DNA of 64,000 bases from Catenuloplanes indicus. GTDB lineage: Bacteria > Actinomycetota > Actinomycetes > Mycobacteriales > Micromonosporaceae. Of the stretch, positions 33,569 to 40,816 are shown one piece after another. The stretch covers positions 248,001 to 312,000 of the forward strand of contig NZ_JAUSUZ010000001.1 of the NCBI RefSeq assembly GCF_030813715.1, written 5' to 3'. Position 1 is the first letter of the stretch; the number at the start of each line of letters is the position of its first letter. The notes beneath the pieces were generated by a model. It saw only the letters and a program-made list of their open reading frames with translations. It did not search any database and was not told where the DNA came from. Both the position numbers and the translations under genes were made by a program.

Positions 33569-34039
33569 TCAGTGAGCGTTGTGCTGGTCGACCGCGCGCG
33601 CCGCCAGCACCGGCGACATGATCATGTAGAAGAGCCAGGTCAGCGGTCCCGTGACGAAACCGATCAGTACCAACGCCAACGCCACGTTCACCCAGAACAG
33701 CAGCCAGTAGCTGACCATCAGCGTCACACCCAGCCCGGCCCGGCCCGCATAGAGCGCGCCCACGCCGAACAGCCCGAACAACCCCAGGAACAGCTCCAGC
33801 ATCACCGCCGCTCCGGTCGACTTCAACGGCCGCGCGGGCGGCGCGTACGCCGGATAGTACGGCTGCACCTGCTGAAACACCGGCGGAGCCGGCACCGGCA
33901 CCGGCACCGGTGCGGCCGGCGGCGGACCGTAGGGCGCCAGATCGTGCTTCGTCGGGTCGGGCTCACGCCACGGGGACGCGCCGGGGGAGAGGCGCGCAGT
34001 GTCCCCGAACGGATCCTGCGGCTCCGGGTCATGACTCAC
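33569..34039 (-). CDS. Pro-rich cytoplasmic tail plus multi-helix membrane protein
   Basis: 156 residues from GTG. Residues 1-72 are Pro-rich (PVPVPVPAPPVFQQVQPYYP); 73-150 hold three hydrophobic stretches (LELFLGLFGLFGVGALYAGR, WLLFWVNVALALVLIG, LTWLFYMIMSPVLAARAV), close to TM2-domain proteins. Function unknown. Confidence 0.7.
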   Translation of the reverse strand: MSHDPEPQDPFGDTARLSPGASPWREPDPTKHDLAPYGPPPAAPVPVPVPAPPVFQQVQPYYPAYAPPARPLKSTGAAVMLELFLGLFGLFGVGALYAGRAGLGVTLMVSYWLLFWVNVALALVLIGFVTGPLTWLFYMIMSPVLAARAVDQHNAH

Positions 34040-34062
34040 ACGGACAAGTGTGCACTGCCCGT

Positions 34063-35100
34063 CTACCCCGCATCACCGACGGCCAGGCGGGCGAGCGCGC
34101 GATTCGTCCGGTTCGCCTTGATCGCGGCGCGTTGCTGGCCGGCGGTCACGTCGATGTAGTTCTGGCTCGTGGTCAGCGTGGCGTGGCCGAGCAAACGCAT
34201 GATCTCGGACGCGCTGGCACCGTCCTCGGCCAGCCGGGTCGCGAACGTGTGCCGCAGCGCGTGCAGCTGCGCACCGGCCGGGACCCGGTCGACGATCCCG
34301 GCCCGGCGGTAGCAGGACTCCACCAGATACTGCAGGCCGCCGCGGCGCAGGGGAGCGGAGAACCGGTCGACCAGCAGCGCCGACTCCCGCGACACCGTAC
34401 GCGCGCCGAAACGGTGACGCCGGGACTCCAGGTAGCGCTCGATCAGCGCGTCCAGCTCCGGCTCGATCGGCACCGACCGCGGGCGCCCGCCCTTGCCGAG
34501 CACCTCCACCCGGCGCTCACCGTCCCGGCCGACGACCGAACCGACGCGCAGGTCCAGCAGCTCGGCCAGACGCAGGCCGGCACACAACGCCAGCGCCAGC
34601 ACGACCAGGTCGCGCTCCGGCCACGGGTGCCGCTGCCGGCCGTCCGATGCCTCGGCGACCGCCTCCAGCAGCTTCTCCGGGGTCTCCTCGCCACGCAACG
34701 GCTTCGGCGTGGGCGTCGGCACCCGCGGCTTGTCCACCGCGGACATCGGGTTGCCCGGCACCCGCCCGTCCGCGACCAGGAACGCGAAGAAACTGTTCCA
34801 CGTCGACCAGGCCCGGTACACCGACGCGGCGGCGCGGGGCGCGGCGAAGTGGGCGAACGCGGCGCGCAGCGACCGCGCGGTGACGGCCGAGATCGGCAGC
34901 GTGGCCAGGGGGAGGGGAGCGGCACCACCGGGAGTCAGGTCACCGTCGGCGAGCAGCCGGGCGATCGAGGTCAGATCACGCCGGTAGGCAGCGAGCGTGT
35001 GCGCCGACGGCTTCCGGATCGCCCGCGCCGCCAGGAACTCGTCGATCAGCACGATGAGCTTTTCGTCACTTTCACCCGTTACGTCCGGTATGTGCTGCAT
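34063..35100 (-). CDS. Tyrosine recombinase (XerC/D-like)
   Basis: 345 residues from the ATG at 35100. Core-binding domain (SAHTLAAYRRDLTSIARLL), then the catalytic residues: R in ALCAGLRLAELLDL, K in LGKGGRPRSVPI, H-x-x-R in LHALRHTFATRLAEDG, H in LLGHATLTTSQNYIDV and Y in that same segment. All are intact. The start codon lies inside a near-perfect palindromic dif-like sequence, and a better dif candidate is 470 bp upstream. It could be a Xer recombinase or an integrase of a Xer-exploiting element. Confidence 0.9.
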   Translation of the reverse strand: MQHIPDVTGESDEKLIVLIDEFLAARAIRKPSAHTLAAYRRDLTSIARLLADGDLTPGGAAPLPLATLPISAVTARSLRAAFAHFAAPRAAASVYRAWSTWNSFFAFLVADGRVPGNPMSAVDKPRVPTPTPKPLRGEETPEKLLEAVAEASDGRQRHPWPERDLVVLALALCAGLRLAELLDLRVGSVVGRDGERRVEVLGKGGRPRSVPIEPELDALIERYLESRRHRFGARTVSRESALLVDRFSAPLRRGGLQYLVESCYRRAGIVDRVPAGAQLHALRHTFATRLAEDGASASEIMRLLGHATLTTSQNYIDVTAGQQRAAIKANRTNRALARLAVGDAG

Positions 35101-35119
35101 AAGGAATATTATGCAGCAA
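35092..35119. other. Palindromic dif-like site over the recombinase start
   Basis: Arms TGCTGCATAA (35093-35102) and TTATGCAGCA (35109-35118), exact reverse complements, separated by a 6-base centre GGAATA. The 11-6-11 layout with ATAA/TTAT inner ends is that of Xer recombination sites. It overlaps the ATG (35098-35100) of the adjacent recombinase and sits in an unusually AT-rich block (about 35098-35152). An operator or promoter role is the alternative. Confidence 0.5.
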
Positions 35120-35139
35120 AAAACCTTAAAAGCCAGAAA

Positions 35140-35152
35140 ATCCTTCAAGGAT
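35140..35152. promoter_or_regulatory. Small inverted repeat upstream of the recombinase
   Basis: ATCCTT-C-AAGGAT within the AT-rich leader of the recombinase gene; probably part of its promoter control. Confidence 0.35.
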
Positions 35153-35566
35153 ACGGCCGGACACGGTCACCACGAGCTTTGAGACCGGCGGCACGGAGGC
35201 CGGATTACGGCGGCACGCACACCGGCATCCCGCGACGGGCGCGGATGGCCGGGCCCCGCCGGGCGGGGCAGAGGACGGCCCGTGATCATCACTGCGCTCG
35301 TCCGGCTGCCGGCGTCGCCGCCTCAGTCCCGCCGCGTCCCGATGCCGCGCTCGTCCTGGAACATGAACGGTTGCCACAGTCCCGGCGCGCGTTCGTCGTA
35401 GTACGAAGACCTCCCGTCCGGCACGTGCGCTTCGCCGCGGCGCCCACCCGTCGCGCTACCGCGCCGGCGGGGCGCCGCCACCCGTACCGTTGAATGATCT
35501 TCTGGTTTTGGGTCCTCGGGGTTTCCGGCCGCTTTCGGGGAGCGCTCCGCCCGCCCAGGGCGCACT
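35153..35566. other. Gene-poor region beside the candidate dif site
   Basis: About 410 bp without a recognised gene. On the minus strand 35323-35424 reads as a 33-codon stretch with coding-like third positions (VPDGRSSYYDERAPGLWQPF...), possibly a gene remnant. GGAGCGCTCC (35539-35548) is a 10-bp palindrome. Nothing else supported. Confidence 0.4.
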
Positions 35567-35594
35567 AGTTGACATAATGTGCATTATCGAACCT
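35567..35594 (-). other. dif: Candidate chromosomal dif site (replication terminus)
   Basis: Read on the minus strand: XerC-type arm AGGTTCGATAA, centre TGCACA, XerD-type arm TTATGTCAACT. The XerD arm matches the B. subtilis arm TTATGTAAACT at 10 of 11 positions and the E. coli arm TTATGTTAAAT at 9 of 11; the centre matches E. coli TGTATA at 4 of 6. Layout (11+6+11) is exact. Two Xer-like recombinase genes lie to its left. It lies in an intergenic region about 93 bp upstream of the SRPBCC gene. Confidence 0.7.
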
Positions 35595-35612
35595 TAGCGG
35601 GGGAGTCGAGAA

Positions 35613-35627
35613 GCAACATTTGGTTGC
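35613..35627. promoter_or_regulatory. Operator 1 of the SRPBCC-ArsR operon
   Basis: GCAAC-ATTTG-GTTGC. Same arms and spacing as the copy at 35658-35672, 45 bp away; both precede the SRPBCC start at 35687. Probably bound by the ArsR-type regulator encoded second in the operon. Confidence 0.6.
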
Positions 35628-35657
35628 GCGTTCCCTGCCACCCGGCTACCGTGAAGC

Positions 35658-35672
35658 GCAACCGAACGTTGC
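35658..35672. promoter_or_regulatory. Operator 2 of the SRPBCC-ArsR operon
   Basis: GCAAC-CGAAC-GTTGC (extends one further base pair on each side, C...G), ending 14 bp before the ATG. Confidence 0.6.
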
Positions 35673-35686
35673 GAAAGGCGGCGACC

Positions 35687-36139
35687 ATGGAACACGGCAC
35701 GATCGAACGGCAGATGCACATCGAGGCGAGCCCGGAGAACGTCTTCGAGGTGCTCAGCAACCCCGCACACCTGCGGGAATGGTGGCCCGACGAGGCCGAC
35801 TTCCCCGGCCGGCCCGGCGGCGACGGCTGGATCAGCTTCGGCGACCCGGCCGCCGGGGGCAAGCGTGAGCGTTTCACCGTCGTCGATGTCGTGCGCCCGC
35901 GCACGTTCTCCTTCCGGTGGAACCACGCCGACGGCGTCACGGCCGCGCCGGGCAACTCCTACCTGGTGGTGTTCGAGCTGGAGCCGGTCGACGGCGGCAC
36001 GCTGCTGCGGATGACCGAGTCCGGTTTCCGGGAGCGTGGCTGGGACGCCGCGACCGTGGCAGCCGCGCACGCGGATCACGTGCGCGGCTGGGACCTGTTC
36101 CTCCCCCGCCTGCCGATCGCCGCGGCGAAACTGCCGTGA
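35687..36139 (+). CDS. SRPBCC/AHSA1-family protein
   Basis: 150 residues from the ATG at 35687 (GAAAGG upstream). IERQMHIEASPENVFEVLSN, HLREWWPDEADF, FTVVDVVRPRTFSFRWNHAD and GTLLRMTESGFRERGWD are typical of AHSA1-like helix-grip proteins that bind hydrophobic ligands. Co-translated (GTGA) with an ArsR-type regulator, a very common pair. Ligand unknown. Confidence 0.88.
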   Translation: MEHGTIERQMHIEASPENVFEVLSNPAHLREWWPDEADFPGRPGGDGWISFGDPAAGGKRERFTVVDVVRPRTFSFRWNHADGVTAAPGNSYLVVFELEPVDGGTLLRMTESGFRERGWDAATVAAAHADHVRGWDLFLPRLPIAAAKLP

Positions 36140-36474
36140 CCACCGCGGTCGACGACGAGCTGTGGTCGGCGATCGGTGATCCGATCCGGCGGCGGATGCT
36201 GGATCTGCTGCTGGCCGGTGACGGTGCGGCCACCGCGACCGGGCTGGCGGAGCGGTTGCCGGTGACGCGGCAGGCGGTCGCGAAGCACCTGGTGGTGCTG
36301 GACCGGGTGGGTCTGGTGCACGGTGCGACCGCCGGCCGGGAGCGTCAGTTCCGGGTGGACGAGGTGCGGCTGGCGCGTGCGGTGGCGCAGTTGTCCGAGG
36401 TCGGTGCGGCCTGGGACCGGCGGCTGGCGCGGATCAAGCGGCTGGCCGAGTCGCTGGAGCGCTCCGACGGTTAG
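36136..36474 (+). CDS. ArsR-family HTH regulator
   Basis: 112 residues, GTG overlapping the SRPBCC stop. Winged HTH: DELWSAIGDPIRRRMLDLLL, ATATGLAERLPVTRQAVAKH, LVVLDRVGLVHGATAGRERQ. No cysteine metal site, so not a metal sensor of the classic kind. Likely autoregulates through the two GCAAC-N5-GTTGC sites. The 3' end overlaps the convergent hydrolase gene by 41 bp. Confidence 0.88.
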   Translation: MTTAVDDELWSAIGDPIRRRMLDLLLAGDGAATATGLAERLPVTRQAVAKHLVVLDRVGLVHGATAGRERQFRVDEVRLARAVAQLSEVGAAWDRRLARIKRLAESLERSDG

Positions 36475-37348
36475 CGAGTGCGCGGATGTCCGCCGCCAGC
36501 GTGTCCCACAGATGTTTCGGCAGGTCGTGGCCCATGCCGGGGTAGAACCTGATCGGGGCGCGCAGGCGGCGGGCCAGGTCGAGGCCGCCGGTGGCGCGGA
36601 TCATCGGGTCGTCGAGGCCGTTGATGATCTGGATGGGTACGTCGGGCAGCGCGTCGAACGGCCACGGTTCGCCGGTGCGGCCGGCGGCGATCTGGCGGCG
36701 GTCGGCGGCCTGGGAGTGCGGGCGGCGGGCGTAGCTGCGGCGGCCGATGTCGCGGGCGAACTCGTCGTCGAAACGATCGAGCGCGTGCGGTGAGGCGAGC
36801 GCGCGCATGACGGCCACGGTCATCTCGGCCTCCCCTTCGGCGCCGGGTCCGTAGCGCCGGCCGAGCAGTGGCCGGATGGCCTGGAACCGGGTGTAGCGCA
36901 GGATGCGGTGTCCGTGCATGTAGCCGCCGGTGAGCATGGTCATGCTGCGGACGCGGTCGGGTGCGCGGGCGGCGAGCAGCAGTGAGACGCCGATGCCCAT
37001 GGAGCCGCCGACGAGGTGTGCGGAGGGCCAGTCGTTGGCGTCGAGGACGGCGGCGGCGTCGTCGGCGAAGGCGGTGACCGGGTACGGCGGGCGGCGGGTG
37101 GTGCGCAGGACGGTGGTGAGGTAGCCGGCCGCTTCGTGCTCGTCGAAGTGGGTGGAGAGGCCGCTGTCGCGGTGGTCGAACCGGACGACGGAGAAGCCGG
37201 TGTCGGCGAGGAGGTGGCAGAAGTCGTCCGGGATCCAGGTGGAGGGTCGTCCGTGGCCGCCGATGATCAGCAGTGGGTCGCCGGTCTCGCCGAATCGTTC
37301 GTAGGCGATGCGGACGTCGCCGTTGTGGGCGTACTGCACGGTGGTCAT
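36434..37348 (-). CDS. Alpha/beta hydrolase
   Basis: 304 residues. DPLLIIGGHGRPSTWIPDDF (oxyanion), VVRFDHRDSGLST, nucleophile LVGGSMGIGVSLLLA (S in GGSMG), acid in IQIINGLDDPMI and H in YPGMGHDLPKHLW. Family members include lactone/ester hydrolases and aclacinomycin methylesterase-like enzymes. Substrate unknown. Divergent from a TetR gene, which probably represses it. Confidence 0.85.
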   Translation of the reverse strand: MTTVQYAHNGDVRIAYERFGETGDPLLIIGGHGRPSTWIPDDFCHLLADTGFSVVRFDHRDSGLSTHFDEHEAAGYLTTVLRTTRRPPYPVTAFADDAAAVLDANDWPSAHLVGGSMGIGVSLLLAARAPDRVRSMTMLTGGYMHGHRILRYTRFQAIRPLLGRRYGPGAEGEAEMTVAVMRALASPHALDRFDDEFARDIGRRSYARRPHSQAADRRQIAAGRTGEPWPFDALPDVPIQIINGLDDPMIRATGGLDLARRLRAPIRFYPGMGHDLPKHLWDTLAADIRALANRRSAPATRPAA

Positions 37349-37366
37349 GGTGTTGCTCCCCTCGTT

Positions 37367-37382
37367 CGATACACCTGTATCG
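37367..37382. promoter_or_regulatory. TetR operator 1
   Basis: CGATACA-CC-TGTATCG, 18 bp upstream of the hydrolase start. First of two copies 28 bp apart. Confidence 0.65.
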
Positions 37383-37394
37383 TATAGGTGGTGT

Positions 37395-37410
37395 CAATAC
37401 ACTTGTATCG
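37395..37410. promoter_or_regulatory. TetR operator 2
   Basis: CAATACA-CT-TGTATCG, one mismatch between arms, 17 bp upstream of the TetR start codon. Tandem with operator 1. Confidence 0.65.
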
Positions 37411-37427
37411 GTAAGGGGGTGGTGGGC

Positions 37428-37985
37428 GTGCCGCGGACCGTGGATCTGGACGCCCGTCGTGCGGAGATCGCCGACGCGCTGCTGCGACTGGTCGAGAACC
37501 GTGGCCTGGCCGCCGCGACGATGCGGGAGACCGCGGCCGCCGCGGGCGTGTCGCTCGGCGCGGTGCAGCGGTGTTTCGCCACCCGGGAGGAGATGGTGCT
37601 GTTCGCGCTGAACCGGATCAACGAGCGGTTCCGGGCGCGCGTGCTGGCCGCGGTCTCCCCCGGCGACGGCCCGCGGGAGGCGGCGCGCACGCTGGTCGTC
37701 GAGATGCTGCCGTTCTCCGACCCGGGCCGGGCGGATGCCCGGGTGGCGCTGGCGTTCCTGGGCGTGGCCGCGGGTGATCCGCAGGTGGCGGCCGCGCTGC
37801 GCGCCGGGGATCGGGGCGCGCGGGAGTTCTTCGCCGGTCACCTGGCCGGGTTCGGTCATCCGCCGGTCGCGGCGACCCGGCTGCTGGCGCTGGTCGACGG
37901 TCTGCGCGCTCCCCTGCTGCTGGGTTTCCTCGCGCCCGCGGACGCGCTCGCCGCGATCGACGCGCACCTGGACGAGCTGTTCTGA
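37428..37985 (+). CDS. TetR-family regulator
   Basis: 185 residues from GTG at 37428 (AAGGGGG eight bases upstream). HTH region RRAEIADALLRLVENRGLAA, ATMRETAAAAGVSLGAVQRC; ligand domain with DGLRAPLLLGFLAPADALAA at the end. Probably represses the divergent hydrolase and itself via the two palindromes. Confidence 0.9.
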   Translation: MPRTVDLDARRAEIADALLRLVENRGLAAATMRETAAAAGVSLGAVQRCFATREEMVLFALNRINERFRARVLAAVSPGDGPREAARTLVVEMLPFSDPGRADARVALAFLGVAAGDPQVAAALRAGDRGAREFFAGHLAGFGHPPVAATRLLALVDGLRAPLLLGFLAPADALAAIDAHLDELF

Positions 37986-38032
37986 GACTTGGCGGCTTCT
38001 TCGCAGGTCCGGGCGGGGGTTACCATGACCGC

Positions 38033-38383
38033 ATGGCGACCGTCACCCCGCTGCGCTCCCCCGGCCGTGCCCGGCCGGGCCGTGGCGCGCTCGTGGTGGA
38101 CGCGCTGGACGAGCTGGCCGGTCCCGAGCGCGGGGTGGTCGAGCTGCCGCACCGGATGGTGTGGCAGGCCGTCGACCAGCGGCGCTTCGACCTGGACGAT
38201 CCGTGGTCGCGCGGCCGGGCGTACGAGATCGTGCTGCGTGAGGCGGTCCGGCACGAGGAGCTGCGGTCGCTGCTGAGCGCGCGGCTGCTGCGCGCGGTCT
38301 GGTCCGACCTGCACCTGCCGCGTGGTGTGCGCTCGGCGTGGCAGCTGCGTTTCCCGCAGCTGGCCTGGCCCGCCGCGGCCTGA
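38033..38383 (+). CDS. Uncharacterised partner of a nucleotidyltransferase gene
   Basis: 116 residues, ATG 38033. Alpha-helical and basic at the ends; LDELAGPERGVVELPHRMVW and RGRAYEIVLREAVRHEELRS. No family recognised. Ends 8 bp before the AbiEii-type gene, so co-expressed. The position fits the antitoxin of a type-IV-like pair, but this is inference only. Confidence 0.65.
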   Translation: MATVTPLRSPGRARPGRGALVVDALDELAGPERGVVELPHRMVWQAVDQRRFDLDDPWSRGRAYEIVLREAVRHEELRSLLSARLLRAVWSDLHLPRGVRSAWQLRFPQLAWPAAA

Positions 38384-38391
38384 TCCCGCGC

Positions 38392-39033
38392 ATGCGGTTG
38401 CACCCGGCGCACGCGCGCATCGCCCGGATCGCGCTGGCGGTGGCGAACCGGCACGGTTTCGCGCTCGGCGGTGGCCTGGCGCTGATCGCGCACGGTGTGG
38501 TGCACCGGCCGACCGAGGACGTGGACCTGTTCAGCGACGTGGCCGGTACGGTCCCGGCCGCGACGCGGCTGGTGGCGGCGGCGCTGCGGGCGGACGGTTT
38601 CACGGTCGCGGAGATCGAGGACGAGACCGGGTACCTGGGGTATCACCTGGCCGAGCTGGAGATCACCGATCCGGGGCGGTCCGGGATCGCGATCCGGGTC
38701 AGCCTGGGCGAGCTGCACCGGGCACGCTCCCCCGTGGTGCTGGATCTGATCGGGCCGGTGATGGACCTCGCGGACCTGCGGGCGTGGAAGGTGTCGGCGC
38801 TGGTGTCGCGGGCCGAGCCGCGGGACTACATCGACGTGGCCGCGTTCCTGGCGGACGCGGACGCGGCCACGCTGATCGGCCTGGCCCGGGCGGTCGACCC
38901 GGAGATCGAGGCGGAGGACATCGCGCGGATCCGGCCGCGGCTGGACCGGATGCCGGACCGGGAGTTCCACGCGTACGGGCTGAGCGAGGAGCAGGTGGCG
39001 CAGGTGCGGAAGCGGTTCACGGCGTGGCCGTGA
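38392..39033 (+). CDS. AbiEii/MenT-type nucleotidyltransferase
   Basis: 213 residues from the ATG at 38392. The nucleotidyltransferase core is clear: GFALGGGLALIAHG (G-G/S motif), RPTEDVDLFSDV (D-x-D metal site) and ADLRAWKVSALVSRAEPRDY (the conserved Lys and Arg-Asp segment of the family), followed by a helical end. AbiEii proteins act as toxins or tRNA nucleotidyltransferases in some systems. Preceded by a small co-transcribed gene. Could equally be a housekeeping enzyme of unknown substrate. Confidence 0.8.
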   Translation: MRLHPAHARIARIALAVANRHGFALGGGLALIAHGVVHRPTEDVDLFSDVAGTVPAATRLVAAALRADGFTVAEIEDETGYLGYHLAELEITDPGRSGIAIRVSLGELHRARSPVVLDLIGPVMDLADLRAWKVSALVSRAEPRDYIDVAAFLADADAATLIGLARAVDPEIEAEDIARIRPRLDRMPDREFHAYGLSEEQVAQVRKRFTAWP

Positions 39034-39865
39034 CGGCGCTCCCCCAGGACGCGACGATCGGCAGCAGGCGGGCGGTCGCGGAGTCCGGCTGGCAGGTGTA
39101 GACGATCAGGCGCTGCCCTGGCTCGTGCGGCGCGACCAGGATCTCGATGTCGAAGTGCAGGTCGCCGGCGACCGGGTGGCGGATGTGCTTGGCGGCGGGG
39201 GCGTAGTCGCGCACGCCGTGGTCGTCCCACCAGCCGGCGATCATCGGGTCGGTGCGGCGCAGCCCGTCGATGAGCTCGTGCAGGAACCGGTCCTGCGGGT
39301 GGCGGCTGGACTCGCGGCGCAGTGCCGCGACCGTGCCCTGGGCGAACTGCTCCCAGTTGATGATGCGGTCGCGGGCGCCTGGGTCCTGCAGCAGGTAGCG
39401 GATGAGCGAGGTGCCGATCTCCATCGGGTGGCCGAGGACCGCGGGGAGCAGGCCGGTCCGGCCGAGGACCAGCCCGTTCCAGCCGAGGATGAGCGCGGGC
39501 AGGTGGTCCAGCGCGGTCAGCATCCGCAGCAGTCCGGGGTCCGCGCGTTCCGGCCGGCCGCGGGCGGGCGCGCGCCGGGCGGCGGCCGGTGCGGCCAGGT
39601 CGTGCAGGTGGCCGCGCTCGACGTCGTCGAGGCGCAGCGCGCGGGCGAGCGCGTCCAGCACCTCGCGGGAGATGTTGGCCTGCCGGCCCTGCTCGACGCG
39701 GCTGTAGTAGTCCGGGCTGAGCCCGGCGGCGATCGCCAGTTCCTCACGGCGCAGGCCGGGCACGCGGCGGGGCCCGGGAAACGCGGTGATGCCGGCCTGC
39801 GCGGGGGTGAGCTGACTGCGGCGGGCGCGCAGGAACGCGCCGAGCTCCGCTCGACTTCGGGACAC
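39017..39865 (-). CDS. XRE-family regulator with MmyB-like ligand domain
   Basis: 282 residues from GTG at 39865. HTH LGAFLRARRSQLTPAQAG, RRVPGLRREELAIAAGLSPD, YYSRVEQGRQANISREVLDA; then the PAS-like MmyB domain (ALILGWNGLVLGRTGLLPAV, FDIEILVAPHEPGQRLIVYT). This family binds fatty-acid-like ligands and usually controls the divergent short-chain dehydrogenase, as here. Confidence 0.92.
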   Translation of the reverse strand: MSRSRAELGAFLRARRSQLTPAQAGITAFPGPRRVPGLRREELAIAAGLSPDYYSRVEQGRQANISREVLDALARALRLDDVERGHLHDLAAPAAARRAPARGRPERADPGLLRMLTALDHLPALILGWNGLVLGRTGLLPAVLGHPMEIGTSLIRYLLQDPGARDRIINWEQFAQGTVAALRRESSRHPQDRFLHELIDGLRRTDPMIAGWWDDHGVRDYAPAAKHIRHPVAGDLHFDIEILVAPHEPGQRLIVYTCQPDSATARLLPIVASWGSAVTATP

Positions 39866-39967
39866 CCGTCGAGGGTACGGCCGGCGTGCGCGGCCTGGGT
39901 GGTCCTGCCGTGCCCAGGTTGACCGTGATCTGGTGCGCCTCGGCCCGGTGGCCGTTTGCTGGTCGGC

Positions 39968-40705
39968 ATGAACACCACCTCCACTGCCATCGTGACCGGT
40001 TCCACCAGCGGCATCGGCGCCGCGATCGCCCGTAGCCTGGCCGCGGCCGGCACCCGCGTCGTCGTCAGCGGCCGGGACGCCACCCGCGGCGCGAAGGTCG
40101 CCGCCGACATCGGGGGCGAGTTCGTGCCGGTCGACCTGGCCGGCCCGTACCAGGGCATCCGGGCTTTCGCCGCGGCCGCGGCCGGCCGGCTCGGCGGCCG
40201 GGTCGACATCCTGGTCAACAACGCCGGCATCTACCCGGCCGTGCCGACGGCCGCGCTGCCCGACGACGCGCTGGACGCGATGCTGGCCACGAACATCCGC
40301 GCCCCGCACGTGCTGGTCGCCGCGCTGGCCCCGGCGATGGCCGCGCGCGGGTCCGGCGTGATCGTCAACATCGGTTCGTGGATGGCGCACGTGGGCGTGC
40401 CGTTCGGTGCGATGTACACGGCGTCGAAGGCCGCGCTGGAGCAGATGACGCGCACGTGGTCGGCGGAGTTCGGCCCGTCCGGGGTGCGGGTGGTGACGGT
40501 CGCGCCGGGCATCACGCTGACCGAGGGCAACGCCGCCCACCGCGAGGTCATCGACCACCAGACTGCGGGCACCCCGGCCGGCACGCACGTGCACCCGGCC
40601 GACATCGCCGCCGCGGTCCGCTTCGTCACCTCCCCGGAGGCCGCCATGATCCAGGGCTCCGTCCTGTCCGTCGACGGCGGCCTGCTGGGGGCACGTCTGC
40701 GCTGA
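39968..40705 (+). CDS. Short-chain dehydrogenase/reductase
   Basis: 245 residues from the ATG at 39968. Rossmann TGSTSGIGAAIA, NNAG (VDILVNNAGIYP), catalytic S in IVNIGSWMAHVG and Y-x-x-x-K in AMYTASKAALEQM. NAD(P)H-dependent oxidoreductase of unknown substrate. Divergent from its probable XRE regulator; followed by a very strong terminator. Confidence 0.92.
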   Translation: MNTTSTAIVTGSTSGIGAAIARSLAAAGTRVVVSGRDATRGAKVAADIGGEFVPVDLAGPYQGIRAFAAAAAGRLGGRVDILVNNAGIYPAVPTAALPDDALDAMLATNIRAPHVLVAALAPAMAARGSGVIVNIGSWMAHVGVPFGAMYTASKAALEQMTRTWSAEFGPSGVRVVTVAPGITLTEGNAAHREVIDHQTAGTPAGTHVHPADIAAAVRFVTSPEAAMIQGSVLSVDGGLLGARLR

Positions 40706-40710
40706 GCCGG

Positions 40711-40744
40711 GTACGGGGGCGCACCGATCGGTGCGCCCCCGTAC
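40711..40744. terminator. Perfect 34-bp palindromic terminator
   Basis: Arms of 17 bp starting GTACGGGGGCGCACCGA directly after the SDR stop. Strong GC stem, no T-tract. Confidence 0.85.
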
Positions 40745-40816
40745 GTACCCGCGCGTTCGTGCTCTTTCCGGCGGGCTGGCTGCCGGCGGCCGGGTGGGAA
40801 GGACTAGCCTGCGGGT

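Noticed and set aside
35537-35550. GGGGAGCGCTCCGC as a CebR-type operator
   Set aside because: Too many mismatches to the consensus outer arms and no sugar-related gene next to it.
38033-39033. Calling the nucleotidyltransferase pair a proven toxin-antitoxin system
   Set aside because: The enzyme family is clear, but the partner has no recognised antitoxin fold; kept as a hypothesis only.
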